Positions 35,101-43,296 of a stretch of 45,697 bases of DNA are shown here, piece by piece. The notes below the pieces were generated by a model. That model made no database searches. It was not told the DNA's origin and worked only from the letters and a program-made list of their open reading frames with translations. Location: the NCBI GenBank assembly GCA_030680835.1, contig JAUXUD010000092.1, positions 1 through 45,697 on the forward strand. The letters are read 5' to 3'. Each line of letters starts with the position of its first letter. The stretch's first letter is position 1. Origin of the DNA: Bacteroidota bacterium (GTDB taxonomy: Bacteria; Bacteroidota; Bacteroidia; UKL13-3). Position numbers and translations under genes: made by a program.

Positions 35101-38100
35101 AGGACTATATGAGCTAAAATTAGAGTTGGCAACATAAGGCAAACCATCAAAAGCATTCACATAATTCAAATTGGTTATTGCTCCCGGAATAGCTATCACA
35201 AGACGCTTGTTTCCATTTCCCGTCTGCTGCCAGTTTACCTTGGTAATACTCGAACCTAAATTTTGAAAAGTAAGATTTGATGCAGCCAATGTTGGACTCG
35301 CAGCCATCGCAATCGTGGATGCATTGCCGGTTGCAGGGCTGGTGGTTCGATACCTGAAAAGTCCGGTATTGGTATTGTATTCAAATACTGCGAAATAGTA
35401 ATTGGCACCTGATATCAGATTGGACACGGTAACACTTGTTCCGCTGCCTGTATAAACTGAAAAATTTCCATTGCCAAAATTATAACCAAAGCCTAAGGAG
35501 GCATTGGGAGCATAGTATCCATTATTGGCCGGCAAGGCATTAACGGGTGAGCCTAATTTTGCAATAACCAAACATTGGTTTCCATTTCCTCTCGTCCAGT
35601 TTACTTGCATGCTATTGGTGCCAATATTCGAAAAATTAACATTGCTGGCAGATACGGTTGGTGTAGAGTAATCGGCAGTGGAAGCCGAACCACTTAGATA
35701 GTTTGTTGCGTAGGCGGTATAAGCACCTGTTCCGTTATATTCAACAATCCGGAAATAGAAAAGTGAATTGGCAAACAAATTGGTAAGGTTAAAGGAAGTA
35801 CCCATGCCATCATAAACTACATAAGCACCACCAATATTGGAACCATAACCATAGGCTGAAGAGGCATAATAAGAATTTAAATCTGTTGGATTCGTAGTAA
35901 CCGGAGAACCATAACGAGCCAGTACAATTCTACGGCTTCCATTTCCTGCATTAAAGTTTAATGTCATCGAACCCGTGGTAATAGCAGAAAAAGTGAGACT
36001 GTTTGCTGTTATTGTTGGAGCCAGAAGCGGTGCATAATAAACAGGGGCTAAATTATTAAAAGTAGTTCCAGCATAATTAATATCTGCATAAAAAGATCCG
36101 CCCATAAAATACCAATTTCCACTGGATGAAATTGAATTTATATATGAAGCAGGATTATTGGCTGAACTTGTATACATATTAAAAAAAGAAATATTGTCAA
36201 TTTGCCCGTTTAATAATGACGTTCTAAAAAGTCCGTAACGATTTGTAAAATATACAGCATTATCTGTTACGGGTTTATAAATTGCAGAAGGTGGCAATTG
36301 AGAACCGGCCCAGCTATTTGTTTGACTCCTTAAAATCAGGTTTCCATAGGTTGCATTTAAAACGGCAAGTCCGCCATTTGTTGAAGCATTGGAAGCATAA
36401 TTTATTGTGTAAGAAGGATTATAAACAGGGGTACCAAAGCCGTAAGGGAAATTTCCACCAATTGCTATTTGTGAATAATTTATTTGTGTAATATCATTCA
36501 CTTCTACCACATCGCTTGAATTTACAACCGGGCAGTTAAATGATGGAACTACACTTCCGGTTCCATTTGCATAGTTTAAAACCGCAATTTTGTTTCGTGG
36601 GCTTGTAAAACGTCCTCCAACATATAAATAACCATTAATTGATTTAATTACATTAACCGCACGAATATCACCAACCCCTGAATAATTTAAGTTTGCATTA
36701 AATTGTGTGTTAATTTCATAATAATTTCCGGGACCATAATAAGATAACTTAACTAAAAAATTTCTGAAATGCTGCGTGAATGGGAAATAAGGGGAAGAAA
36801 CAGAGCGGAAATCACCCCCCACAAAAATCACAGATCCTGCGGTTGTAATACATCTCACAGTATTGTTAAAGTTGGCTCCAATGCTTGTATTTATCTGACC
36901 CAAACCGTTCACTGTAACAAAACGACCTTTACTGTTATAGTTTACCAAAGTAAATGATCCTCCAATAAATATGTTTCCTCCGGATGCATGAATGGCAAAA
37001 ACTTCTCCATTTTGAATATTTGGATTAAAAGCTGTTGGTAAGCCTGTTGATATATCAATTGCTGCAGCGCGATTACGTGAATATGCTAATATACTCGAGA
37101 ATGAACCACCGGCTAAAATATTTGTACCGCTTTGCAAAAATACTTTTGGCACTCCATTTGGACTGGGTGAAATTGCAGGTATCAAAACAGGAGCAGTAAA
37201 AGCTAATGAAAAACCAGCAAAGCGTTTAATTGTGTTATTTCCGGCGATTCCGCCAAAATTACCTCCAACCATTAAATAATTACTGCTTCCCACTGCAACA
37301 TTCAATGATTGTACACTTATGGGATTTACACCATCACTGGTTGGATTTGGATTCCAGGTACTAAGCTGACCTGCAGCTATATTTATCATGGCCAAACCTA
37401 CCCGGTTTAAATACGGATTGGTTCCACTCCTTGCCAGAGTATAGTACCCACCAGCAAATATATTTCCATTGTAATATGCCAGTGCTGAAACATTCCCGTT
37501 AAAACCAATATTTAAACCATTAACAGTCCCGGATAATGAAATTGCCCCAAAATTGTTTCTAGTCAAACCGCCAACTATATATATGTTGCTCCCGCCAAAA
37601 TAAATGATATTATTTACAATTAGCAAATCATTTATCGAGGCATAATTTGGGTTTGTTGGATAAGCCGAACTTCTGATAGTTGGATTCCAAAAAGTATTTA
37701 AAAGTCCATTGTTCGCTAAATCATAACTTGCTATAGCCTTATTTGGCCCACTGGATGCAATTATCGAACCTCCAACATAAAGGGTTGTACCATTAATTTC
37801 GGCATCATTAATACTAGCAGCCGGAAATTGTATGTTCCATGTATTATCAACCGTATTATTGCTTAAGTTGATTCTCAATCCGCCAAAACTGCCAAAAACA
37901 TATGCCTTATCATTATAAATAACAATTTTGTTTACTGTTCCGGGTGCCGAAATATTCATCGCATTTAAGGTAAGATCCGGATTTAATCTGGCAATTCTTA
38001 TTCTGCTTTGCCCACCAACAGATGTAAATGTACCCCCAATTAAATAACCATAGGTTGCACTGTAACAAATAGTATTTACAGATGCTCCGGTTCCCCCGAT

Positions 38101-38337
38101 AACAGGAAGTGCCAGTCCTGCTGGTAAGCCGGTAAGCATATTTATTCCAACAAGAGGACCTGTTTTTGCATCAATACCCGTAAACGCACCGCCAACATAC
38201 AATGTGTTACCAACCAAATGTTGTGCATTTACCGCACCATTAAATGATAAGGTGCCATTTAATAATGAAACCTGGGCAAATAAAAAATTTTGCAGACTTA
38301 AAATAATGAGTACTACAAAGGGTAATAGTTTTTTCAT
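32188..38337 (-). CDS. Giant T9SS-secreted protein: propeller, Fn3-like, SBBP and LamG domains (2049 aa)
   Basis: Signal peptide MKKLLPFVVLIILSLQNFLFAQ. Residues 25-760 carry delta-60-like propeller units (TLYVGGAFTG, YLIGGTFTSVGGQSR, NIFIGGSFT). Four Fn3-like modules start near 775, 895, 1015 and 1159 (NGSRRIVLAR, then FRIVEYNGTGAYT). Residues 1285-1695 hold seven SBBP repeats (GGVAVDGSGNVYVAGTF pattern), enough for one seven-bladed propeller. A LamG/concanavalin-like domain spans about 1719-1942 (VAWYRFNGNANDFSGNGYNG, GGIDDVRIYKRAL). A T9SS sorting domain closes the protein (LWPNPGSDLINLEIE, then ITDISGKSVY). No enzyme motif was seen. A sugar-binding or adhesive surface role is inferred from LamG. 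It is the first gene of the exported-protein block. Confidence 0.9.
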   Translation of the reverse strand: MKKLLPFVVLIILSLQNFLFAQVSLLNGTLSFNGAVNAQHLVGNTLYVGGAFTGIDAKTGPLVGINMLTGLPAGLALPVIGGTGASVNTICYSATYGYLIGGTFTSVGGQSRIRIARLNPDLTLNAMNISAPGTVNKIVIYNDKAYVFGSFGGLRINLSNNTVDNTWNIQFPAASINDAEINGTTLYVGGSIIASSGPNKAIASYDLANNGLLNTFWNPTIRSSAYPTNPNYASINDLLIVNNIIYFGGSNIYIVGGLTRNNFGAISLSGTVNGLNIGFNGNVSALAYYNGNIFAGGYYTLARSGTNPYLNRVGLAMINIAAGQLSTWNPNPTSDGVNPISVQSLNVAVGSSNYLMVGGNFGGIAGNNTIKRFAGFSLAFTAPVLIPAISPSPNGVPKVFLQSGTNILAGGSFSSILAYSRNRAAAIDISTGLPTAFNPNIQNGEVFAIHASGGNIFIGGSFTLVNYNSKGRFVTVNGLGQINTSIGANFNNTVRCITTAGSVIFVGGDFRSVSSPYFPFTQHFRNFLVKLSYYGPGNYYEINTQFNANLNYSGVGDIRAVNVIKSINGYLYVGGRFTSPRNKIAVLNYANGTGSVVPSFNCPVVNSSDVVEVNDITQINYSQIAIGGNFPYGFGTPVYNPSYTINYASNASTNGGLAVLNATYGNLILRSQTNSWAGSQLPPSAIYKPVTDNAVYFTNRYGLFRTSLLNGQIDNISFFNMYTSSANNPASYINSISSSGNWYFMGGSFYADINYAGTTFNNLAPVYYAPLLAPTITANSLTFSAITTGSMTLNFNAGNGSRRIVLARYGSPVTTNPTDLNSYYASSAYGYGSNIGGAYVVYDGMGTSFNLTNLFANSLFYFRIVEYNGTGAYTAYATNYLSGSASTADYSTPTVSASNVNFSNIGTNSMQVNWTRGNGNQCLVIAKLGSPVNALPANNGYYAPNASLGFGYNFGNGNFSVYTGSGTSVTVSNLISGANYYFAVFEYNTNTGLFRYRTTSPATGNASTIAMAASPTLAASNLTFQNLGSSITKVNWQQTGNGNKRLVIAIPGAITNLNYVNAFDGLPYVANSNFSSYSPNPGSIPIYLNAAYLGSGRVVYNGTANFAIVSGLLANTFYTYVVVEYNELTGIPTSANYLNSPVGFGYNKTDPAIQPPSTNASNITSIESNSALKLSWVSGNGNYRMVVARQAGFVNWSPAVNVNYPANSNFSTATDLGSGNKVVYSGNGNNALITGLNAYTNYYFTIYEFNSVFNNGTSLQEYAYLTLNAATYIAKTVPPNWPRTAGGVDRDAAGGVAVDGSGNVYVAGTFKGNSNWGLTEITGAGNDIFLSKYNSTGDLLWVVSAGSTDDEAASSVAVDASGNPYITGSFRSTATFGSSSVISAGSDDIFIAKYNSSGNLQWVNRIGGTGQDVGNSLTIDATGNILLAGYFNGTISFSGSSTSLTSYGQSDFLVAKYNSSGALQWANKGGSTGYDFAFGVATDLSSNVFVTGEIKGASTFGSVTTTYNAMADIAIVKYNSSGVVQFANAYGSAGDDQGYGIAVDANNQVYIVGAFSNSVTFGTNTLTSGGITDGFIIKITGAAGAVQWAKKQGGLAQDAAGGVGIGTNGDIFVVGSFGGTASFDALSLTSSGNLDIFTAIYTSNGLLNVAIKYGGPLDDAARGIAAITANNSYITGYFNGTANFGGFDVKARIAPSSTGGDWDVFVHNIGATYNTDPSVDLVAWYRFNGNANDFSGNGYNGTIVSPGGANTVTSITDRNTTSGSAYQFNGAGRVDFTIPSNSALNNLSQLTVMGWVNIASFTGTANYVDRALISTDITDGLSFNVSLDKDQGISGFVYDNTGTPIGVAVAPNYTYAPLANWVHVALTYENGVNTKVFYNGNIANTNSAWTNSTFDLSNRRYTIGAQGSTIGSIFTSYYNMNGGIDDVRIYKRALTAVQIQDIMNATSALSSPPREDETGGITLNKKTGVLWPNPGSDLINLEIENEVEGEISFAITDISGKSVYVEPAKWYKNGALVKTFNIAEIQSGYYVLLVTKGGQTSTHKLIISK

Positions 38338-38409
38338 GTTATAATAAAATTAAAAAAGGTTATCAGAAAGGATATTAATATGCAATGTAAGTTCTAGATT
38401 TCTCAATCA

Positions 38410-38447
38410 CAAACAATATTATAAAAAATTTACTACAAAATTTGTAG
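38410..38447 (-). promoter_or_regulatory. Possible promoter and operator of the giant T9SS gene
   Basis: On the minus strand TTTTG (38440-38436) is followed after 17 bases by TATTGTTTG (38418-38410), close to TAnnTTTG with one extra base. The -33-like part lies in a perfect palindrome CTACAAAATTTGTAG (38433-38447), a possible operator. It is about 75 bp upstream of the ATG. Confidence 0.35.
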
Positions 38448-38518
38448 TGCAAACCTGAAACTGTAAATTTCTTTTGAAAATTCAGGAAATTAGAAAAGTA
38501 AAAATTATTTTTGAAAAA

Positions 38519-38947
38519 TCAGTTAAAAACCTGAGTTAACTGCTCCTCTATTATTTTCAGGTCAAATTTAGGTTCACCCAGTGATTGGCCCGCTAAATCA
38601 ATCCATTGGTAACCATATGTCTCATCCAGCTTTTGTACCAATACCAAAACAGATCTTGTATCGGGGTTAAATTTTATACCCGGTACCTGAACGAAGGTAT
38701 TTGTTTTGTTACCCTTTTTTATACTGAACACAAAAAGTGCAATCGTATTTTGGATCATCTTATGTTGCCCGAATTCCAAAAATTCAAAAGGTTTCAGGTA
38801 ACCATCTATTAACTCCAGATTAAATACGCTGCAGTCTTTTTCCATTTCAATATTTACATAAACTTTATAGATAGAATTCCAGCTTATGGTTCGGTTTGCT
38901 TTGTTCACATATTGTGAAACGGCAGTTTGGGTGTTGTTTATTTGCAT
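38519..38947 (-). CDS. Hypothetical protein (142 aa)
   Basis: I do not recognise this protein. It has an ATG start, no signal peptide and no membrane segment, so it is probably cytoplasmic. The sequence alternates predicted strands (VYVNIEMEKDCSVFNLELIDG, IQNTIALFVFSIKKG and SVLVLVQKLDETYGYQWIDL, quoted in part) and ends in an amphipathic helix (FDLKIIEEQLTQVFN), an alpha/beta fold of modest size. It stands alone between the giant T9SS gene and the cysS terminator, with gaps of 181 bp downstream and 111 bp upstream, so it is likely transcribed separately. The coding appearance is normal: no competing frame is longer. Confidence 0.65.
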   Translation of the reverse strand: MQINNTQTAVSQYVNKANRTISWNSIYKVYVNIEMEKDCSVFNLELIDGYLKPFEFLEFGQHKMIQNTIALFVFSIKKGNKTNTFVQVPGIKFNPDTRSVLVLVQKLDETYGYQWIDLAGQSLGEPKFDLKIIEEQLTQVFN

Positions 38948-38992
38948 GGCTTGTTTAATTGAACTCCCAAAAGTAATACAACCTTATTAACT

Positions 38993-39022
38993 AAAAAATA
39001 CCCAATAATGGGTATTTTTTAA
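38993..39022. terminator. Hairpin terminator downstream of cysS
   Basis: AAAAAATACCC pairs perfectly with GGGTATTTTTT around AATAAT, and one mismatch aside the pairing extends further outward. On the minus strand the T-run follows the stem, so it terminates cysS (stop at 39059). It also sits about 50 bp upstream of the 142-aa gene and could affect it. Confidence 0.75.
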
Positions 39023-39058
39023 TTAAGTTCAAAAATTAATGTATTGAATACCTTGCAT

Positions 39059-40525
39059 TTATAAAATAGTGTATTTTGTGCCTTCTTTACTGTCCTTTAT
39101 CTCAAATCCAATTTCTTTCAAGCGTTCTCTGATCCAATCCGACTTTAAAAAATCTTTATTCGCTTTTGCTTCTGTTCTAAATTCCAAAATCATTTGCATT
39201 AATCCATCAATCTTTTCAGTTCTTTCTGATTGTTCTTCTTTCAAACCCAATACATCAAAAACAATTTCTTTAAAAAGTGTTTGTAGAAGTAATTTATCAC
39301 TAGCCGTAATGGTTTCTTTTCCATCATTAATGAGGTTAATGAAACGCACCCCTTCAAACAAACCTGCAATCGCAACAGGTGTATTAAAATCTTCATTTAA
39401 TGCTTCGTAAATATTATTTGTTAACCCTTTTATATCAACAGTACTTTTAACAGAAACATTAATATTATTAAGCAGTTTAACCGCATTCATTAATCGGTTC
39501 AAACCTTTTTCTGAAGCTTGCAATGCTTCATTGCTAAAATCAAGGGTACTGCGGTAATGTGCCTGCAGCATAAAAAACCTTACCGCCATCGGACTGTATC
39601 CTTTATCCAGTATTTGGTGGTTTCCCGAAAATAGCTCTTCAGGTAAAAATGCATTGCCCAAACTCTTGCTCATTTTTTGTCCGTTCACCGTAAGCATGTT
39701 GGTATGAACCCAATACCTGGCGGGCGTATTTTTATGGCATGCAATATTTTGTGCAATTTCATTGGTATGATGTGTAGGAATCAAATCCATTCCGCCACCA
39801 TGAATATCAAATTCATGACCCAGATATTTTGAACTCATGGCCGAACATTCAATATGCCATCCCGGAAATCCTTCACCCCACGGGCTGTTCCAGCGCATCA
39901 GGGTTTCGGGCTTTGCTTTAATCCAGAGTGCAAAATCAAGTCTGCCCTTCTTATCATTCTGCCCTTCCAGTTCCCTGGTGTTGTTTAAAAGCTCTTCTAA
40001 ATTTCTTCCGGATAATTGTGTGTATGGATACTCTTTTGAAAATTTATCTACATCAAAATAAACGGTTCCATTATTTTCATATGCATACCCATTCTCAATT
40101 ATTTTTTGGGTCATTTCAATCTGCTCAATAATATGTCCGGTTGCTGTTGGCTCAATACTTGGTGGCAATGTATTAAACAAGTTCAGCACATGGTGAAAAT
40201 CTACGGTATAACGTTGAACAATTTCCATGGGTTCAATTTGTTCAAGTATTGCTTTTTTTGCAAATTTATCATCCCCTTCATCCAAATCGCCTTCCAGATG
40301 CCCGGCATCGGTAATGTTTCGCACATACCTTACCTTGTATCCAATATGCATCAGATATCTGTATATCACATCAAAAGAAACATAGGTGCGGCAATTCCCC
40401 AGGTGTGCATTGCTGTAAACCGTTGGGCCGCAAACATACATACCCACATAACCCGGATGCAGCGGTTCAAACAATACCGTTTCTTTTTTTAACGTGTCGT
40501 ATATCTTTAGCTTTTGTACTATCAT
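39059..40525 (-). CDS. cysS: Cysteinyl-tRNA synthetase
   Basis: Attaches cysteine to tRNA-Cys. Class I signatures are present: the HIGH-type motif in CGPTVYSNAHLGNCRTY near 32-48 and KMSKSLGN near 280. Zinc ligands are visible as Cys in VCGPTV, Cys in HIECSAMS and His in FDIHGGGMDL/PTHHTNEIAQ. Length is 488 aa. The ATG at 40525 gives MIVQKLKIYDTLKKETVLFEP, the standard start. A minus-strand TATTTTTG at 40555-40548 is an exact -7 element, next to a heptanucleotide repeat tract. A strong hairpin terminator follows the gene. Confidence 0.98.
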   Translation of the reverse strand: MIVQKLKIYDTLKKETVLFEPLHPGYVGMYVCGPTVYSNAHLGNCRTYVSFDVIYRYLMHIGYKVRYVRNITDAGHLEGDLDEGDDKFAKKAILEQIEPMEIVQRYTVDFHHVLNLFNTLPPSIEPTATGHIIEQIEMTQKIIENGYAYENNGTVYFDVDKFSKEYPYTQLSGRNLEELLNNTRELEGQNDKKGRLDFALWIKAKPETLMRWNSPWGEGFPGWHIECSAMSSKYLGHEFDIHGGGMDLIPTHHTNEIAQNIACHKNTPARYWVHTNMLTVNGQKMSKSLGNAFLPEELFSGNHQILDKGYSPMAVRFFMLQAHYRSTLDFSNEALQASEKGLNRLMNAVKLLNNINVSVKSTVDIKGLTNNIYEALNEDFNTPVAIAGLFEGVRFINLINDGKETITASDKLLLQTLFKEIVFDVLGLKEEQSERTEKIDGLMQMILEFRTEAKANKDFLKSDWIRERLKEIGFEIKDSKEGTKYTIL

Positions 40526-40547
40526 CGTTTTACTTTAATACCCGTTT

Positions 40548-40555
40548 CAAAAATA
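40548..40555 (-). promoter_or_regulatory. -7 element of cysS
   Basis: TATTTTTG on the minus strand fits TAnnTTTG exactly, 22 bp upstream of the cysS ATG. The -33 position falls in the AT-rich repeated region 40556-40606, and no clear TTTG was seen there. Confidence 0.45.
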
Positions 40556-40569
40556 ATGAATTAAGAATT

Positions 40570-40639
40570 GAATTTAGAATTAAGAATGCAGAATTTAGAA
40601 TTAAGAGTTATGAGTTATGAGTTATGAGTTATGAGTTAA
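40570..40639. repeat. Tandem repeats upstream of cysS, including a heptanucleotide array
   Basis: GAGTTAT is repeated four times with a partial fifth at 40605-40639. Immediately before it, GAATTTAGAATTAAGA occurs twice, at 40570-40585 and 40591-40606. The tract fills the gap between cysS and the deacetylase-like gene. Simple repeats like these can change copy number by slippage and may alter cysS promoter upstream sequence. Confidence 0.85.
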
Positions 40640-40654
40640 GAATTTTTGATTTTT

Positions 40655-41968
40655 TTATGAAGGTTCAAACAGTGAGTTATATACCCGGTCCCAACCTGCC
40701 CAGCCTTCATTTTCATCAAAGGATGAATTGTGCCAGATACTTACAAACATTCCTCCTACCTCCTTTACAATGCTTTTCAATTCTGCAATTTTTTTAATGG
40801 CGGTAGCCGGATCCATTTTCATCGCATTTTTTAAAGTAACATCCATTAAGCAAACGGGTTGAACCCATAAAGGAGTTTGTTCATTTGCTGACAAATCAAA
40901 AAACTGAAATGGAAACGAAGCTGAAGCCCTGAAACCGGTGTGGTTTGAATAAGCCATGGTGAAATCTTTTTCAATTCCTGCCTTGCTTAATTGCAAATAA
41001 GTCTCCGGTATTTTTATTTTTAAAAAATGATTGCGCGAATCGCGGGCTCGACGGGATGTTAATTGTTCAAAAATTTCGAGTTCCTTCCTGAGTGCTTTGT
41101 TATCGATTGTGGAGCGATACGAAGGATGGATGCCGCAGGTATAATTATTGCATAAACTTTTTACAAGATTTGCAAACAAACCGGATTGTGGAGCGTGATT
41201 TTTATCGTAGGTTCCATAATCAGCCAGCAGGAAGAAAAAAATCGTTTCTATATTTTTCGCATTTGCTTGTTCTGTTAAATAATCATAGCTGTCATACGGG
41301 TCGGGTTTTGTTTTATCAAAAATACGCTGATCCCATTTCATTCTATACAAAGCACCCGCAGCTTTTTGTGCCAGTCTGAGTGTTGAATGCCCTTTGTATT
41401 TATAAATAAAATCAATATCAATGGTATTGATTTGTTTAAACCGGGTTGACTTTAATTCAATTTCAGGATATTGTTTTTTTAAAATATTCTTAAACTTCAT
41501 GATCCAAAAATCGATCAGGGGTATTTCTAAAAATCCGTTTTTAAAAGCCAGACTATTTGTTTCTTTGTAACGCTGATGTTCATCTTTAACCGAAGGTAAA
41601 TATTCTTCATACCGGCTTAGCAAATAAAACACGGCCGAAAACAAATCGAAATTTAAATAATGTGTGGGAAGCCTGAAATCAGGTATATTTTCAAAGATTT
41701 GCTGAAAAAAAAGGTATTTCCATTCTGTATCTTTTTCAACAATTATCTGCTGATCAAAAATATCTTCTTCGTACAGTAAATTATTTGCCGGAATATTTAA
41801 ACAGCCGTCTATTATTGCCGTACTGTAATTGAGTTTAATTGAATTTGATTTTTCGAAATAATCCAGACTATCCGTATGCTTAAAAGTAATCCCCAGCTGA
41901 TTTACAAAAACCTCGTTAAGTACGTATTTTAACCGGTTCGACAATAATGCGGAGTATATTAAAATCAT
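40655..41968 (-). CDS. Polysaccharide deacetylase-like family protein
   Basis: A 437-residue protein of the type annotated in Bacteroidota as polysaccharide deacetylase family with a DUF7033-like N-terminal domain. The N-terminal half (about 1-170) has FDLFSAVFYLLSRYEEYLP. The C-terminal NodB-like part has TIDIDFIYKYKG (Asp-x-Asp, metal-binding motif 1), FFFLLADYG, CGIHPSYRS (His motif) and FVSIWHNSSFDENEGWAGW near the end. Removal of acetyl groups from a cell-surface glycan is inferred, and the substrate is unknown. No signal peptide was found. It begins where the flippase gene ends (stop 41969, start 41968), so the two are translationally coupled and probably act in one surface-polysaccharide pathway. 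Confidence 0.8.
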   Translation of the reverse strand: MILIYSALLSNRLKYVLNEVFVNQLGITFKHTDSLDYFEKSNSIKLNYSTAIIDGCLNIPANNLLYEEDIFDQQIIVEKDTEWKYLFFQQIFENIPDFRLPTHYLNFDLFSAVFYLLSRYEEYLPSVKDEHQRYKETNSLAFKNGFLEIPLIDFWIMKFKNILKKQYPEIELKSTRFKQINTIDIDFIYKYKGHSTLRLAQKAAGALYRMKWDQRIFDKTKPDPYDSYDYLTEQANAKNIETIFFFLLADYGTYDKNHAPQSGLFANLVKSLCNNYTCGIHPSYRSTIDNKALRKELEIFEQLTSRRARDSRNHFLKIKIPETYLQLSKAGIEKDFTMAYSNHTGFRASASFPFQFFDLSANEQTPLWVQPVCLMDVTLKNAMKMDPATAIKKIAELKSIVKEVGGMFVSIWHNSSFDENEGWAGWDRVYNSLFEPS

Positions 41969-43279
41969 TTATGAAGCATCTTTATTTTTTGAGTATTTAA
42001 AAACTTCCCAAATATTTCGTGGGTTCAGGGCATTAATAAATAGTTGGAAACCTTGTTTGGGTTTATAGGCCAGAATCATAAAAACAAATGCAGAATAGGA
42101 GCCTAAAATCATAGAATAAGCCGCACCATTTATGCCTATTGCCGGTATCAGTATAAACTCTGAAACAAGGATAATGGTTCCATTTAATAATTGCATCCAT
42201 ACAACATATTTTTGTTTGTTTTCAGTGAGCATCCACATGCCCCATGCGGTACCCCAAAAAACAGGGATATTTACCCAGATAAATATCTTAAATACAGCAG
42301 GCGCCAGATCAAACTTATCGCCATATAAAAAATGAATTGCCCAATCGCCAAATATTGTACCCCCAATGGCAACAATTAATGCACTCCATATCATTACCGA
42401 GTAAAGCTGACCCAAACGTTTTAACTGCAGAATTTTATCATTTCTGTTATTGATAATTCCCGGAAAAACAGCTGCACACACAGCAACCGGAATTACATAG
42501 GATGCTTCACTGATTCGTACCCCCGCATCATAATTTCCAACCAATCCCCACTCATGTAAAAAACGTTCTATTAAAATACGATCGGCTTTTTGATACAGCA
42601 TTTGAAGAAACGATGATAAAATAATTGGAGATGAAAGTATCAATAAATACTTTGCTTCACTCCAGTTAAAACGCCATAATTTGATGAATTGCGAATCTTT
42701 TTTATAAAATAATATTTGAATAACTGCAACGAGGGCAGCTTCAAATGCAGCCATGCAGGCAAACCATTCGAGCGGTGCTTTGATATAAATAAAATATAAT
42801 TTAATTAATGCCGAAACAAATAATGTGATTACCTGGTTAATGGCAGTAAAACGGCCTTTTACGGTGGATTGAAAATGAAAATCGATAACCGATAAAGACT
42901 GGAAAACTATTGAAATGCTGAGCAGAAACACAATGAATGTAACATCAGCGGTATCTCTCATGGATGAATAAAAAGTTGCCCCTGCCATTACCACAAACGA
43001 CCCCCAGAAACGCAGCCAGAATGCAGTTCCCATAATGCTATGCTTCCTGTCATTACGGGTAATCAATTCGCGTACAATCAGGCCATCGAGGCCCAGTGTA
43101 GAAAATATGGTTAATATTGAAATTACACTTAAACCATATGCAATGTATCCGTATTGTTCTTTTCCCAGATACCTTACAACAAGTACCCCTACCAGAATTC
43201 CTGAAATAATCCTTGCCGACTTTTCCAATAAACCCCAAAGGGTATTGCTTACATAATTATTTTTAGGTTCAGCCTGCAT
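41969..43279 (-). CDS. Oligosaccharide flippase family protein (Wzx/MOP type)
   Basis: A polytopic inner-membrane protein of 436 residues with about 12-14 hydrophobic segments, matching the polysaccharide biosynthesis (MOP) flippases that move lipid-linked glycans outward. Typical parts are the opening NTLWGLLEKSARIISGILVGVLVVRYLG followed by EQYGYIAYGLSV (quoted in part), FQSTVKGR in the cytoplasmic loop, YQKADRILIERFL in the middle, and AAVFPGIIN. The cargo is unknown. It lies 18 bp downstream of pth and is directly contiguous with the deacetylase-like gene. No glycosyltransferases are nearby, so other pathway genes must lie elsewhere. Confidence 0.88.
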   Translation of the reverse strand: MQAEPKNNYVSNTLWGLLEKSARIISGILVGVLVVRYLGKEQYGYIAYGLSVISILTIFSTLGLDGLIVRELITRNDRKHSIMGTAFWLRFWGSFVVMAGATFYSSMRDTADVTFIVFLLSISIVFQSLSVIDFHFQSTVKGRFTAINQVITLFVSALIKLYFIYIKAPLEWFACMAAFEAALVAVIQILFYKKDSQFIKLWRFNWSEAKYLLILSSPIILSSFLQMLYQKADRILIERFLHEWGLVGNYDAGVRISEASYVIPVAVCAAVFPGIINNRNDKILQLKRLGQLYSVMIWSALIVAIGGTIFGDWAIHFLYGDKFDLAPAVFKIFIWVNIPVFWGTAWGMWMLTENKQKYVVWMQLLNGTIILVSEFILIPAIGINGAAYSMILGSYSAFVFMILAYKPKQGFQLFINALNPRNIWEVFKYSKNKDAS

Positions 43280-43296
43280 TTATAATTCTCTGTTAT

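Noticed and set aside
40570-40639. CRISPR array
   Set aside because: The repeats are 7 and 16 bp and contiguous or nearly so, without unique spacers of regular length; no cas genes are nearby.
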